Source of the DNA: an uncultured Erythrobacter sp.
GTDB lineage: Bacteria; Pseudomonadota; Alphaproteobacteria; Sphingomonadales; Sphingomonadaceae
Length of the DNA stretch: 64,000 nt
Direction of reading: 5' to 3'
NCBI GenBank assembly: GCA_947488755.1
Contig: CANLAD010000001.1
Coordinates: 448,247-512,246 of the forward strand
Positions within the stretch are counted from its first letter, which is position 1. Each line of letters starts with the position of its first letter. Below are positions 39,736 through 48,820 of the stretch, in pieces. The position numbers and the translations under genes are program-made. The notes beneath the pieces were generated by a model. The model worked only from the letters and a program-made list of their open reading frames with translations, did no database searches and was not told the origin of the DNA.

Positions 39736-40715
39736 TGACCCTGTGCTTCCTCCGCGGATTTCAGATGTGTCTCGAAAAAGGCCAGCGTTGCGGGCCAGAT
39801 CACTTTCTGCGCTTCGCCATTCGCGGGGTTCCCCGTCTCGCGACTGCCGTCACCGGACAGGAAATGACCCGCATCGGTGAAAACCAGCGAGACCGTTTCC
39901 AACCCCGCTGCGGCGCGCCGCTCCGCGATGATCTGCGCCATTTCGCCCGAATTCCAGACCAGATCGGCATCGCCGCCCGCGACCAGAACCGGTTCGTCGA
40001 TATCCTCGACCGCTATCCGGGCGGTGACGGCTCGATCGGGATTGGCATTGCGACCCAGATCATGCGGCAGGCGCATCCGCACGCGCCCGTCCGGCCCGGT
40101 CGGATTCGCAAATTCCTCGGCAAGTCCGCCATAGGGCACAAACGGCAATGGCTCGCCGCGCCAGCTGAACGAGCTGCTTTCCCCATCGACGGTGCCCGGA
40201 CCCCATCCTTCCCATACCACGTCGCTCGGAACGATGGCGGCAATCGCGGCAAACCCGTCAATCTTCGCGCCCGCGAGCAGCACCATTTCCGCGCCTTTCG
40301 ACACGCCGTAAAGGCCGATATCGCCGCCACGAATATCGTCGCGGGTCAGCAGCCAGTCGCGCGCTATCTCTACGGTGTCGACGGGGATGTTGGCAAAAGC
40401 CCTCGAAAGTTCGGGAAATTTCGGTTCGCTATCGCCCCAGGCGGGCGAATAATAGGGCACGCCCAGTACCGCATACCCTTGCGCCAGCAGTCGCGGCCCG
40501 ACTCTTCGTGCGGTGCTGTCATTGCCCTCACTACCGCCCAGCACGATGATCGCAGGGAAGGGGCCTTCGCCATCGGGCTTAAGCAGGAATGCACCGGGCA
40601 GCTGATCACCCACTTCGAGCGCTGAAGGAAAGCTGGCTTCGCCCGTTTGAGACCACGTCGGCGTGCTCGCCAAAACGCTGACTGAAAGGGCAAGGCCTGC
40701 AAGTAGCGTACGCAT
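39732..40715 (-). CDS. Secreted BAAT/acyl-CoA thioesterase C-terminal-type alpha/beta hydrolase
   Basis: 327 residues from the ATG at 40715 (MRTLLAGLALSVSVLAS, a Sec signal peptide); the longer frame to 40769 is unlikely. The alpha/beta-hydrolase core has PAIIVLGGSEGNDS, the nucleophile elbow IGLYGVSKGAEM (Ser), an acid in AGGDADLVW and His in DAGHFL. It resembles the C-terminal domain of bile-acid-CoA:amino acid acyltransferases and dienelactone-hydrolase-like enzymes. Substrate unknown. Confidence 0.8.
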   Translation of the reverse strand: MRTLLAGLALSVSVLASTPTWSQTGEASFPSALEVGDQLPGAFLLKPDGEGPFPAIIVLGGSEGNDSTARRVGPRLLAQGYAVLGVPYYSPAWGDSEPKFPELSRAFANIPVDTVEIARDWLLTRDDIRGGDIGLYGVSKGAEMVLLAGAKIDGFAAIAAIVPSDVVWEGWGPGTVDGESSSFSWRGEPLPFVPYGGLAEEFANPTGPDGRVRMRLPHDLGRNANPDRAVTARIAVEDIDEPVLVAGGDADLVWNSGEMAQIIAERRAAAGLETVSLVFTDAGHFLSGDGSRETGNPANGEAQKVIWPATLAFFETHLKSAEEAQGQ

Positions 40716-40781
40716 TGTCGTTTTGGCTCCCAAGTCGCGGCGTCTCGAACGACCAGCTACGCGAACCATTCCAAAACCGCC

Positions 40782-42020
40782 TCAACTTGGCAAGGCGAGC
40801 GCCTCCCGATCCCGCTCGGCGCGGCTTTTCTTCTGCGCGGCGGTTTTGAGCTGGCCGCAGGCCGCGTCGATGTCGCGGCCGCGCGGGGTGCGGACCGGCG
40901 CGCTGATGCCGCCTTCGAACACGATGTTGGAAAACGCCCTGATCCGCTCGGGCGTCGAGCATTCGTATGCGCTGCCCGGCCAGGGGTTGAACGGGATCAG
41001 GTTGACCTTTGCGGGCAGGTCGAACTGCTTTAGCAGGCGGACAAGCTCGCGCGCGTCGTCATCGCTGTCGTTCACGCCCTTCAGCATCACATATTCAAAC
41101 GTGATGCGCCGCGCGTTCGAGGCACCGGGATAATCGGCGCAGGCCTGCAACAGCTCTTCGATCCCGTATTTGCGATTGAGCGGCACGATCTCGTCGCGCA
41201 CCGGCTTGGTCACGGCATGCAGCGAGACCGCGAGGTTGACCCCGATCTCCTCGCCGCAGCGCTCCATCATCGGCACCACGCCGCTGGTCGAAAGGGTGAT
41301 GCGGCGCTTGGACAAGGCAAGGCCATCACCGTCCATCACCAGGTTCATCGCGTTGCGCACATGGTCGAAATTGTAGAGCGGCTCGCCCATGCCCATCAGC
41401 ACGATATTGGTCAGCAGACGACCGTCGGCGGTGTAGTGGCCTGCGTCTTCGGCGTCGTCGAGGCCATCCATCACCCCGCGCGGCCATTCGCCCAGCGCAT
41501 CGCGCGCGAGCATGACCTGACCGACGATCTCGCCCGGCGTCAGATTGCGCACCAGGCGCATCGTGCCGGTGTGGCAGAAGGTGCAGTTGAGAGTGCAGCC
41601 GACCTGGCTCGATACACACAGCGTTCCGCGATCGGCATCGGGGATGAACACCATCTCGAAGTCGTGGCCGTCATCGGTCTGCAGCAGCCACTTGCGCGTG
41701 CCGTCGGAGGAATGCTGCGCCTCCACCACATTCGGACGGCCAATCACGAAGCGTTCCGCCATCCACGGCCGCATCGTTTTCGATATATCGGTCATCGCGT
41801 CGAAATCGGTCGCGCCGCGGTGATAGATCCAGTGGAATAGCTGTTTGGCGCGCAATTTCGCTTGTCGTGCGTCAAGCCCGGCATCTTCAAGCAGCGCGCG
41901 AATGCGATCGCGGGGCAGGCCCATCAGGTCCACACGCCCATCCTCACGCGGCGTGATGTCACGCGCGACGGGCACCGGGTCGACCTGCCCGGGAATGGTC
42001 ATGATGTTCGTATCTGCCAT
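40782..42020 (-). CDS. rlmN: 23S rRNA (adenine-2503-C2)-methyltransferase, dual-specificity
   Basis: 412 residues. A radical-SAM cluster motif [11 protein letters not shown] binds the 4Fe-4S centre; upstream [25 protein letters not shown] and downstream [22 protein letters not shown] and [15 protein letters not shown] are RlmN hallmarks. It methylates A2503 in 23S rRNA and A37 in some tRNAs. It is expressed divergently from the outer-membrane gene. Confidence 0.95.
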   Translation of the reverse strand: MADTNIMTIPGQVDPVPVARDITPREDGRVDLMGLPRDRIRALLEDAGLDARQAKLRAKQLFHWIYHRGATDFDAMTDISKTMRPWMAERFVIGRPNVVEAQHSSDGTRKWLLQTDDGHDFEMVFIPDADRGTLCVSSQVGCTLNCTFCHTGTMRLVRNLTPGEIVGQVMLARDALGEWPRGVMDGLDDAEDAGHYTADGRLLTNIVLMGMGEPLYNFDHVRNAMNLVMDGDGLALSKRRITLSTSGVVPMMERCGEEIGVNLAVSLHAVTKPVRDEIVPLNRKYGIEELLQACADYPGASNARRITFEYVMLKGVNDSDDDARELVRLLKQFDLPAKVNLIPFNPWPGSAYECSTPERIRAFSNIVFEGGISAPVRTPRGRDIDAACGQLKTAAQKKSRAERDREALALPS

Positions 42021-42136
42021 GATTGCTGCGCGATATAGGCGCTGACCCTGCGTAAATCAAAGGCTGTGCGGGCGGGTGAACCTGCACCTGTCATCCACCT
42101 GAAATTCTCTCGACATTCGTCGAATACAAACCACCT

Positions 42137-42307
42137 TTTGTCGAAGCGTTGCGAAGGGTGTTGTTGATCGATGGTCGAACACGCCTCATCGACAAAATTG
42201 TGGCTGTAATGCAACGCATTCTTGTTGCTCCACGTTAATGAAACACTTCGGCGATCCGCTCGCTATGCTTTTGTCACGCAAGGCCCCCGCCTTCGTGTTT
42301 CGACAAA
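42137..42307. repeat. Three TCGACAAA motifs between rlmN and the barrel gene
   Basis: TCGACAAA occurs at 42189-42196 and 42300-42307 and in reverse at 42137-42144, within the 298-bp divergent region 42021-42318. They could be regulator half-sites. No other gene is seen in the region. Confidence 0.3.
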
Positions 42308-42318
42308 CGGAGTATAAA

Positions 42319-42987
42319 ATGCGTATAACCAAATATCTCTTGGCCGCCGGATCCATTATGGCCGTGGCGACCCCCGCCGCCGCGCAGCAATCCGACGATC
42401 CCTTCACCGGCTTTCGCCTCGAAGCGCTGGCCGGTTTCGATGCAACCACCGCAGGCAGCGATGTCGATGACGACATTGACGAAGACAACGATCAGACCGC
42501 CGAAGGCCTCGTCTATGGCGTAGGGGTCGGCTACGATTACAATGCGGGCGGCGTCGTTCTGGGCGTCGAGGCCGAATTGACCGATTCCACAGCCGAAACC
42601 GACGTGGTCGATGGCGATTTCGAAGGCTTCGGTCTTGGCGATGTCGAAACCGGGCGCGACATCTATGTCGGCGCGCGCGTAGGCGTCCTCGCGACCCCGC
42701 AATTGCTGGTCTACGGCAAGGGTGGCTACACGAACGCCCGCTACAATATCGAGTCCTCGTTCGACGGCGAAGAGTTTCGCCAGTCGGTCGATGCCGATGG
42801 CTTCCGCGTCGGTGCGGGCGGCGAATATGCGTTCGGCACCAACACCTTCGCCAAGCTCGAATACCGCTATTCGAACTACAGCGATGCCGAACTCGATTTC
42901 GAGGACGACGATCTGGACGATGTTGATCTCGGCGAGATCGATACCGACCGGCACCAGATCATGGCCGGCGTCGGCTTTCGCTTCTGA
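42319..42987 (+). CDS. Outer-membrane beta-barrel protein (OmpA/Porin-like, Omp25 type)
   Basis: 222 residues from the ATG at 42319 with GGAG ahead. Signal peptide MRITKYLLAAGSIMAVATPAAA, then alternating strands and highly acidic turns (e.g. DVDDDIDEDND) ending in GVGFRF, the terminal Phe needed for barrel insertion. About eight strands are predicted. Residues such as GFGLGDVETGRDIYVGARVG and YGKGGYTNARY match small outer-membrane barrels of alphaproteobacteria. Confidence 0.85.
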   Translation: MRITKYLLAAGSIMAVATPAAAQQSDDPFTGFRLEALAGFDATTAGSDVDDDIDEDNDQTAEGLVYGVGVGYDYNAGGVVLGVEAELTDSTAETDVVDGDFEGFGLGDVETGRDIYVGARVGVLATPQLLVYGKGGYTNARYNIESSFDGEEFRQSVDADGFRVGAGGEYAFGTNTFAKLEYRYSNYSDAELDFEDDDLDDVDLGEIDTDRHQIMAGVGFRF

Positions 42988-43036
42988 TATGTGATGGGTG
43001 GGCCGGGGGTGCGCGTGTGCTCTCGGCCCATCACCT

Positions 43037-43525
43037 TCAAGACCGGCGGTTCGCGACACACCCCACTGTTGCCGCGTCGATCGCTGTTGCCGCCCCGCCA
43101 AGATCGTAACGATCGACAAAGCGGGTGCCGCCGACATCGCGGGCGCTCACCTGCAGGGCATTCGCCGATCGCATTGCGGCGACGATTGCGGCATCCATCC
43201 TGCTGTCTTTTGCCCAAGCATTGTGGCCGTTCGCGGCAAGATCGAACCGGCGCGGTCCAATTGCCAGACGCACACGCGCACTCTCGCGAACTTCGCGTGA
43301 CAGGCGGATATGAAGCTGGCGCTGCACACCGCGCTCCGGCCAGTTCGAGATGCTTGCAAAGGGCCGCGTCTCACGCTCGCGCTGAGGCCTGGCGATGGCG
43401 TAGCAGCGGGCAGGCTGATCGTCTCTGAACGCGGCCCAGGATGAATAGACACCAAGGCTCTCCTTCGCCGCCAGCGGAGCCGCGACCAGCACGCACAACA
43501 CGGCGAGGCCTGCGAGCCTAATCAT
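43037..43525 (-). CDS. Secreted hypothetical protein
   Basis: 162 residues with signal peptide (MIRLAGLAVLCVLVAAPLAA). The mature part, KESLGVYSSWAAFRDDQPARCYAIA, recalls the fold of invasion-associated locus B proteins, which begin similarly with a single-cysteine strand, but the match is too loose to name. Another Cys is near the C-terminus (VGCVANRRS). The start overlaps the greB-like gene by 8 bp. Confidence 0.6.
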   Translation of the reverse strand: MIRLAGLAVLCVLVAAPLAAKESLGVYSSWAAFRDDQPARCYAIARPQRERETRPFASISNWPERGVQRQLHIRLSREVRESARVRLAIGPRRFDLAANGHNAWAKDSRMDAAIVAAMRSANALQVSARDVGGTRFVDRYDLGGAATAIDAATVGCVANRRS

Positions 43526-44012
43526 ACGCGATCGCCATGATTTCCCATTCCTTCACCCCCGACGGCAGGCGCACGGTGCGCACATCGCCGACCGATGCAC
43601 CGCGCAGCGCCTTTGCGATAGGGGAGTTCCACCCGACCCGGCCCGCGCCCGCATCCTGTTCGTCATCCCCCACCAGCGTCACGCTCTGGCGCAGATCATC
43701 GTCATCGGCAAGCTCGACCCGAGCGCCGAAGAACACCCGGCTGCGGTCGGATTGCTGCGCCGGATCGACCACGCGCAGCACCTTCATCCGGCGCGCGAGA
43801 TGCGCCAGCTCGCGGTCGATCTCGCGCATTCGCTTGCGCCCGTAGATATAGTCGCCGTTCTCGCTGCGATCGCCATTGCCCGCCGCCCAGCTGACGATCT
43901 CGACGATTTCCGGGCGCTCGGTGCCCAGCAAATGGTCATAGCGGGCGCGAAGCGTCGCCATGCCCTGCGGGGTGATCGGCGGGCCGCGATGTCCCGGACC
44001 GGGCGCTGTCAC
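43518..44012 (-). CDS. greB: GreA/GreB-family transcription elongation factor
   Basis: 164 residues from a GTG at 44012. The N-terminal coiled coil carries the acidic tip residues in GNGDRSENGDYIYGRKRMREID; the C-terminal FKBP-like domain has WNSPIAKALRGASVGDVRTVRLPSG. It rescues stalled RNA polymerase by transcript cleavage. The long YGRKRMR after the tip favours GreB over GreA. One base separates its start from the slt stop. Confidence 0.85.
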   Translation of the reverse strand: MTAPGPGHRGPPITPQGMATLRARYDHLLGTERPEIVEIVSWAAGNGDRSENGDYIYGRKRMREIDRELAHLARRMKVLRVVDPAQQSDRSRVFFGARVELADDDDLRQSVTLVGDDEQDAGAGRVGWNSPIAKALRGASVGDVRTVRLPSGVKEWEIMAIAYD

Positions 44013-44013
44013 C

Positions 44014-45978
44014 TTAGCGCAGGAAGGCGTCTATCGGACGCGCGAAGCCCGCTTCACCCGGATACATGTGCGAATAGCTAACCGCATTGCCGAGCACGCG
44101 CATGATGTAATAGCGGGTTTCGAAATTGGCCGGAATCTTCTCGATCCAGGTGACGTAGTCGATCTCGCCGGTGCGCGGATCGCCGTTCAGCCGCAGCCAC
44201 TGGTTCACCCGGCCCGGCCCTGCATTATAGGCGCCCAGCGCCAGCGGATAGGCACCATCGTAATAGCGCAGCATCCGCTGGAAATAGGCATCGCCCAGCC
44301 GGATGTTATAAGCCGGATCTTCGAACAGGCGCGCTGACATGTACTGCACGCCCAGCTTGCCCGCCTGTTCGCGTGCGGTGCCGGGCATCAACTGCATCAC
44401 GCCGCGCGCGCCGGCATGGCTCTGCCGGGTGCGATCGAATTCGCTTTCCTGCCGCGCGATGGCGTGGACTAGCGTCCAGTCGGTAACCTGCGGCGTCTCG
44501 ATGGTCGGGAAGCCGAGCCGTTCGTAGCCGGTGATCCCGTTCTCGCCCGCTTCCATGCCGAGCACGACAGCCATTTCGTCGAGACCGGTTTCGGCCGCAA
44601 GCTGAGCCGTCATGGCGAGCTCTTTCGGGGTTTCCGCTGTCTCTCCGATTGCCTGGAAGAACCGGCGCTCGGTGCGCCAATCGCGGCGGTTGTTCGCAAG
44701 CTCGCGGATGGCCTGAACCAGAGGCCGCGCTTCGAACTCGGCGCGGGTCTCGCGATCGATCTCGACCGGAGCGGGCTGCGCGAAGTTGGGCATGGGGCGC
44801 CCAAGCGCCGAGAGCGCGAGCTGCCCGTAATAATAATGCGGAAACTCCGCCGCCATCTCGAAATAGCGGTTTGCATCCTCGGTCAGGCCCGCCTGGCGCG
44901 CGGCGCGTCCGGCCCAGTAGAATCCTTTCGACCGGGTCAGCGGCGTGCGGGCCGCCTGACCATAACGCAGGAACAGCGGCGCGGCGGTGGCGCCATCGTT
45001 CAGCCGCCAGAGTGCGTTCGTCCCGCCCTTCCACACCAGATCGGTGTAGCGATCCCGCAGCACGAAGGAGCCTTGCGAAATGTCGGTGCCGGGCGCGAAC
45101 AGATCATCGACCTTGCTCGCTATGCGCACCGTGTCCGAAACGCTTGCCGCCGTCGCGATGGCCAGCATATCGCCCAGCATTTCCTCCGCATCGAAGGCGG
45201 GCGCGTCGAACGCTGGGCGGTTGGCCAGCAAGCGGATCGCCGCATCGGTCTGCCGAGTGGCGCGATAGTGATTGACGAGATTGAAGACATAGCCCGCATC
45301 GCGCATCGCGCCATCAGGGACCAACAGGCCCGCTTCGCCCGGCAGCGTGCCCCGCACCAGCGCAAGGCGTGCCATTGCGAGCGGCCGTTCGACCTGTGGC
45401 ACATTGATCAGATGGCGAGAGGCCGCATCCGCATCGCCCTGCCACAGCAGCGCGTTCATTCGCGCGGAATGGTCTTCGGCGGTGAAGTCGCTGCCGTAGA
45501 GGCCAAGCATGTACGCCTCGGCAGCGTTGCTCATCGTGCCGCCACGCCACGCGGCGCGCGCCATTTCCAGCGCGCCGTCGCGCTGTTCGGCGGCAAGGGT
45601 CAGCGCGTACAGCGCCCGCCCCGGATTGGTGAGCGGCGGCATAGCATCGAAGAATTGCAGAATGTCCGCGCGGCCCGGCGCTTCGTCATCGAGCGTATTC
45701 TCCGCCCGCAGTCGGATCAGCTCGGTCCGTGGAAACTCGGGATAGCGCAGCGCAAACCCCGCATAATCGGCGAACCGCAGCTCGCGATTTTGCTGAAGCG
45801 TTTCCCAGCGCGCGATCGCACTGCCGATTTCGCTCGGCTGCTGGGCGACGAGGTTGCCGCGCGACTGGTACCCGCTCGATTGCGCGAGCGCGGGGGCGGC
45901 GATGGTTCCGATCGATGCCGCGGCAAGCGCGAGCAACGAAGTGGGGCGGGAAAGCAATTTTGTGGCCATGCTGGACAT
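44014..45978 (-). CDS. slt: Soluble lytic murein transglycosylase
   Basis: 654 residues. Signal peptide LLALAAASIGTIAAPALA, a long alpha-helical superhelical region (~40-480, tetratrico-like), then the GH23 catalytic domain: AIARQESEFDRTRQSHAGARGVMQ with catalytic Glu, LMPGTAREQA, NIRLGDAYFQRML and ALGAYNAGPGRV. It cuts peptidoglycan in the periplasm leaving 1,6-anhydro ends. Starts at 45978 and 45969 are both in frame. Confidence 0.93.
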   Translation of the reverse strand: MSSMATKLLSRPTSLLALAAASIGTIAAPALAQSSGYQSRGNLVAQQPSEIGSAIARWETLQQNRELRFADYAGFALRYPEFPRTELIRLRAENTLDDEAPGRADILQFFDAMPPLTNPGRALYALTLAAEQRDGALEMARAAWRGGTMSNAAEAYMLGLYGSDFTAEDHSARMNALLWQGDADAASRHLINVPQVERPLAMARLALVRGTLPGEAGLLVPDGAMRDAGYVFNLVNHYRATRQTDAAIRLLANRPAFDAPAFDAEEMLGDMLAIATAASVSDTVRIASKVDDLFAPGTDISQGSFVLRDRYTDLVWKGGTNALWRLNDGATAAPLFLRYGQAARTPLTRSKGFYWAGRAARQAGLTEDANRYFEMAAEFPHYYYGQLALSALGRPMPNFAQPAPVEIDRETRAEFEARPLVQAIRELANNRRDWRTERRFFQAIGETAETPKELAMTAQLAAETGLDEMAVVLGMEAGENGITGYERLGFPTIETPQVTDWTLVHAIARQESEFDRTRQSHAGARGVMQLMPGTAREQAGKLGVQYMSARLFEDPAYNIRLGDAYFQRMLRYYDGAYPLALGAYNAGPGRVNQWLRLNGDPRTGEIDYVTWIEKIPANFETRYYIMRVLGNAVSYSHMYPGEAGFARPIDAFLR

Positions 45979-46092
45979 TGTGCCAATCGGCTCCTTATCA
46001 GGCGCTTAACGAGTGTATTGGGTCAACGGTTGAGACGCTCGCTCGATCCTGCACCCGTCTTTTCTTTAATTGCTTGTATCGGAAATATTGCA

Positions 46093-46974
46093 ATGTTCAG
46101 CGGCTCAATTCCCGCTCTGGCGACTCCCTTTCGCGATGGATCGTTCGATGAAACGGCCTTCAGGCGGCTGGTCGATTGGCAGATCGAAAACGGCAGTGCA
46201 GGGCTGGTGCCATGCGGCACGACCGGGGAGGCCTCCACGCTCTCCAATGCCGAGCATCACCGCGTGATCGAGGTCTGCATCGAACAGGCGGCGGGCCGGG
46301 TGCCGGTGATCGCCGGGTGCGGCAGCAACGATACGAAGAACGCCGCGCTGCACATGAACTTCGCCAAGAAGGCGGGCGCGGCGGCGGGCCTGTGCGTCGC
46401 GCCCTATTACAACCGCCCCAGCCAGGCCGGTCTGATCGCGCATTTCAGCTATCTGGCAGAGAACTGCGACCTGCCGATCGTGCTCTATAACGTGCCGAGC
46501 CGCACTGTCACCGATATCGAGGACGAGACGGTGGTGGAGCTGGTCACGCGCTTTCCCGAGCGGATCGTCGCGATCAAGGATGCAAGCGGCGATTTGTCGC
46601 GCGTTGCCGATCACCGCATGGGGATAGGCCGCGAATTCTGTCAGCTGTCGGGCAATGACGAGTTGTGGCTGCCCCACGCAGCCGCGGGAGGGCAGGGCGC
46701 CATTTCCGTCACCGCCAATGTCGCGCCGGCTCTGTGCGCCGAATTCCACGCGGCGATCGCGGCGAACGAATTGGCAAAGGCGCGCGAGTTGAACGATCGG
46801 CTGTTCCCGCTGCACTACGCCATGTTCTCCGATGCGAGCCCCGCGCCGGTCAAATACGCACTGAGCCGCGTGCACGACTGGATCGAGCCGGACGTGCGCC
46901 TGCCGATTTGCGAAGCGAGCGATGCAGCGCGCGAGGCGGTTGACGCGGCGCTTGATCATGCAGGACTGGGGTGA
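46093..46974 (+). CDS. dapA: 4-hydroxy-tetrahydrodipicolinate synthase
   Basis: 293 residues from the ATG at 46093; the longer frame upstream is the reverse of slt. A TIM-barrel lyase with GLVPCGTTGEASTLS (Thr-Thr), YNVPSRTVTD (Tyr) and the Schiff-base Lys in IVAIKDASGDLSR. It condenses pyruvate and aspartate semialdehyde, the first committed step to diaminopimelate and lysine. Followed after 10 bp by a small membrane protein gene. Confidence 0.94.
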   Translation: MFSGSIPALATPFRDGSFDETAFRRLVDWQIENGSAGLVPCGTTGEASTLSNAEHHRVIEVCIEQAAGRVPVIAGCGSNDTKNAALHMNFAKKAGAAAGLCVAPYYNRPSQAGLIAHFSYLAENCDLPIVLYNVPSRTVTDIEDETVVELVTRFPERIVAIKDASGDLSRVADHRMGIGREFCQLSGNDELWLPHAAAGGQGAISVTANVAPALCAEFHAAIAANELAKARELNDRLFPLHYAMFSDASPAPVKYALSRVHDWIEPDVRLPICEASDAAREAVDAALDHAGLG

Positions 46975-46984
46975 GGAGGTCATG

Positions 46985-47476
46985 ATGCAGGCGGTCAGGG
47001 GCTACTGGTTCTACGCTGTCCTTGCCCTCGCGCTCTTCGCGGCATGGCAGGTGTCTTTAACGCCTGAATCGCTGGCCGACCCGATCACCACCGAACGGGT
47101 GTTCCTGTTCGATTTCGCCCTGTTTCTGCCTGCGCTGTATTTCGTTTATCTTCGCTCGCGGGTCAGTTTGAAGGCCGCGATCCTGCGGGCGCTTGGCCTT
47201 GGCGCGGCAGGCATTGCGTTTGCTGCCTGGCTGATGCCTGAGGGAACCGGCGAAATCCTCCCTTTCCTGAGCTGGCTGCGGTGGACCGCTTTGCCGCTGA
47301 TAATCGTGCTCGAACTGGCGGCTTTCGTGGCGCTGATGCGCTATGCCTATGGCTCCAACCCTCAGGAAGAAGAGCTGGTGCGCCACGGCATGCCACCTCT
47401 GATCGCGAAGCTGCTGTTGATGGAAACGCGGTTCTGGAAGCGGGTTTTCCGGTTTCTGGGTGGCAGAGGCGACTAG
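46985..47476 (+). CDS. Small membrane protein
   Basis: 163 residues from the ATG at 46985, chosen for GAGGAGG just ahead; the ATG at 46982 is too close to it. Four hydrophobic segments ([69 protein letters not shown]) and a basic tail. No family recognised. It is between dapA and smpB in one run. Confidence 0.6.
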   Translation: MQAVRGYWFYAVLALALFAAWQVSLTPESLADPITTERVFLFDFALFLPALYFVYLRSRVSLKAAILRALGLGAAGIAFAAWLMPEGTGEILPFLSWLRWTALPLIIVLELAAFVALMRYAYGSNPQEEELVRHGMPPLIAKLLLMETRFWKRVFRFLGGRGD

Positions 47477-47526
47477 GCTCGCTCCCTTTGCGAAAAGCTT
47501 TAACAACAGCTATCTCGCGCTCCACC

Positions 47527-48009
47527 ATGGCCAGACCCAAACCCGAAACCTTCGACAAGCACAAAAGCGTCGCGGAAAACCGTCGGGCGCGGTTCGACTT
47601 TCATATCGAGGAAAAGTTCGAAGCCGGCCTCGCGCTGCAGGGCACCGAGGTCAAGGCGCTGCGTGCGGGCGAGGCGACGATTGCGGAAAGCTATGCCGAG
47701 GTCCGCGATGGGGAAGTCTGGCTGATCAATTCCAACATCCCTGAATACAGCCACGGCAACCGTCAGAATCACGAACCGCGCAGGCCGCGCAAACTGCTGC
47801 TGCACCAGCGCGAAATCGGCAAGCTGTTCGGCGCGGTCGAGCGCAAGGGCATGACGCTGGTCCCGCTTTCGATCTATTTCAACAAGCAGGGCCGCGCGAA
47901 GGTCGAACTGGCGCTGGCGAAGGGCAAGCAGGCGCACGACAAACGCGCCACGATCAAGGAGCGCGACTGGAAGCGCGACAAGGCCCGCCTGATGCGCGAG
48001 CGCGGCTGA
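47527..48009 (+). CDS. smpB: SsrA-binding protein
   Basis: 160 residues from the ATG at 47527. The OB-fold is marked by [34 protein letters not shown] (in parts [18 protein letters not shown]), FYF-like [24 protein letters not shown] and the basic C-terminal tail [19 protein letters not shown] that enters the ribosome decoding site. With tmRNA it rescues stalled ribosomes. No ssrA gene is visible in this window. Confidence 0.95.
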   Translation: MARPKPETFDKHKSVAENRRARFDFHIEEKFEAGLALQGTEVKALRAGEATIAESYAEVRDGEVWLINSNIPEYSHGNRQNHEPRRPRKLLLHQREIGKLFGAVERKGMTLVPLSIYFNKQGRAKVELALAKGKQAHDKRATIKERDWKRDKARLMRERG

Positions 48010-48139
48010 TACCAAAGCGATCTGATAAAAGCGCCAAGCGACCGAGTTAAGCCACTGGTCAGACGCAATTGCCTACCCATATGCAGGTTATGGCCGCGCA
48101 GCTTTCCTCTTGCGATGATCGACCGGGCATGCCGCGACG

Positions 48140-48757
48140 GTGCAACGCGGCGCGGCCCGCGTGAGCACGTGGCGCGATCTCTGGTCGAGCAAGACGATGG
48201 GCGCGGATCTGATCCGCAAATACATGCCCACGCGCGAGGCGATGGCGCGCAACAAATATCTCGAACCGATCGCACACCGTTTCCTCACGCCTGAATTATG
48301 GCGCTTCACCCGCCGCTCGGTCCCGCGCGGTGTCGCTCTTGGTCTGTTCTCGGCCTTCATCATCCCGCTTGGCCAGGTATTCCTCGCCGCGTTCCTAGCG
48401 CTTCCCGCGCGCGCCAATGTGCCGGTCGCTACGCTCGTGACCTTCGTGACCAACCCCTTCACGATTGCCTTCTGGCTGCTCATCGCCAATCGCGTGGGCC
48501 AGTTCATCCTTCGCATCGATGCAGCAGCGGCGCGGGTCGCGACCGAACAGATCGAGCACGGCCTGTGGTCCGGCGTGATCGATGCGTTCGAGGTTGCAGG
48601 GGTCACGGTCCTGGGTTTCTTTGTGCTCGCTGTGCTCACCTCTGCGATCGGCTATCTCGTTTCGAGCGCGATCTGGCGCATACTCGTCGCAAGAAAACGC
48701 GCAAAACGCTTGAGACGCATGGAAGCACGGCTCGACCGCAGGCTCGACGCGAAGTAG
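48140..48757 (+). CDS. DUF2062 membrane protein
   Basis: 205 residues from GTG at 48140 (another GTG at 48161 is possible). RRSVPRGVALGLFSAFIIPLGQVFLA and TLVTFVTNPFTIAFWLLI are the DUF2062 hallmarks, with three to four membrane segments and a basic C-terminus (RKRAKRLRRMEARL). Function unknown; frequently placed near smpB in alphaproteobacteria. Confidence 0.75.
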   Translation: MQRGAARVSTWRDLWSSKTMGADLIRKYMPTREAMARNKYLEPIAHRFLTPELWRFTRRSVPRGVALGLFSAFIIPLGQVFLAAFLALPARANVPVATLVTFVTNPFTIAFWLLIANRVGQFILRIDAAAARVATEQIEHGLWSGVIDAFEVAGVTVLGFFVLAVLTSAIGYLVSSAIWRILVARKRAKRLRRMEARLDRRLDAK

Positions 48758-48820
48758 ACGCCAGGGGCTAGGCGGCGCACCGCCCCGCAAAGCGTCCTCA
48801 AACGGCAGCAGTAAGTATCC

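Noticed and set aside
44836..46092. Long upstream extension of the dapA frame
   Set aside because: Antisense to slt; DapA proteins begin at the ATG at 46093.
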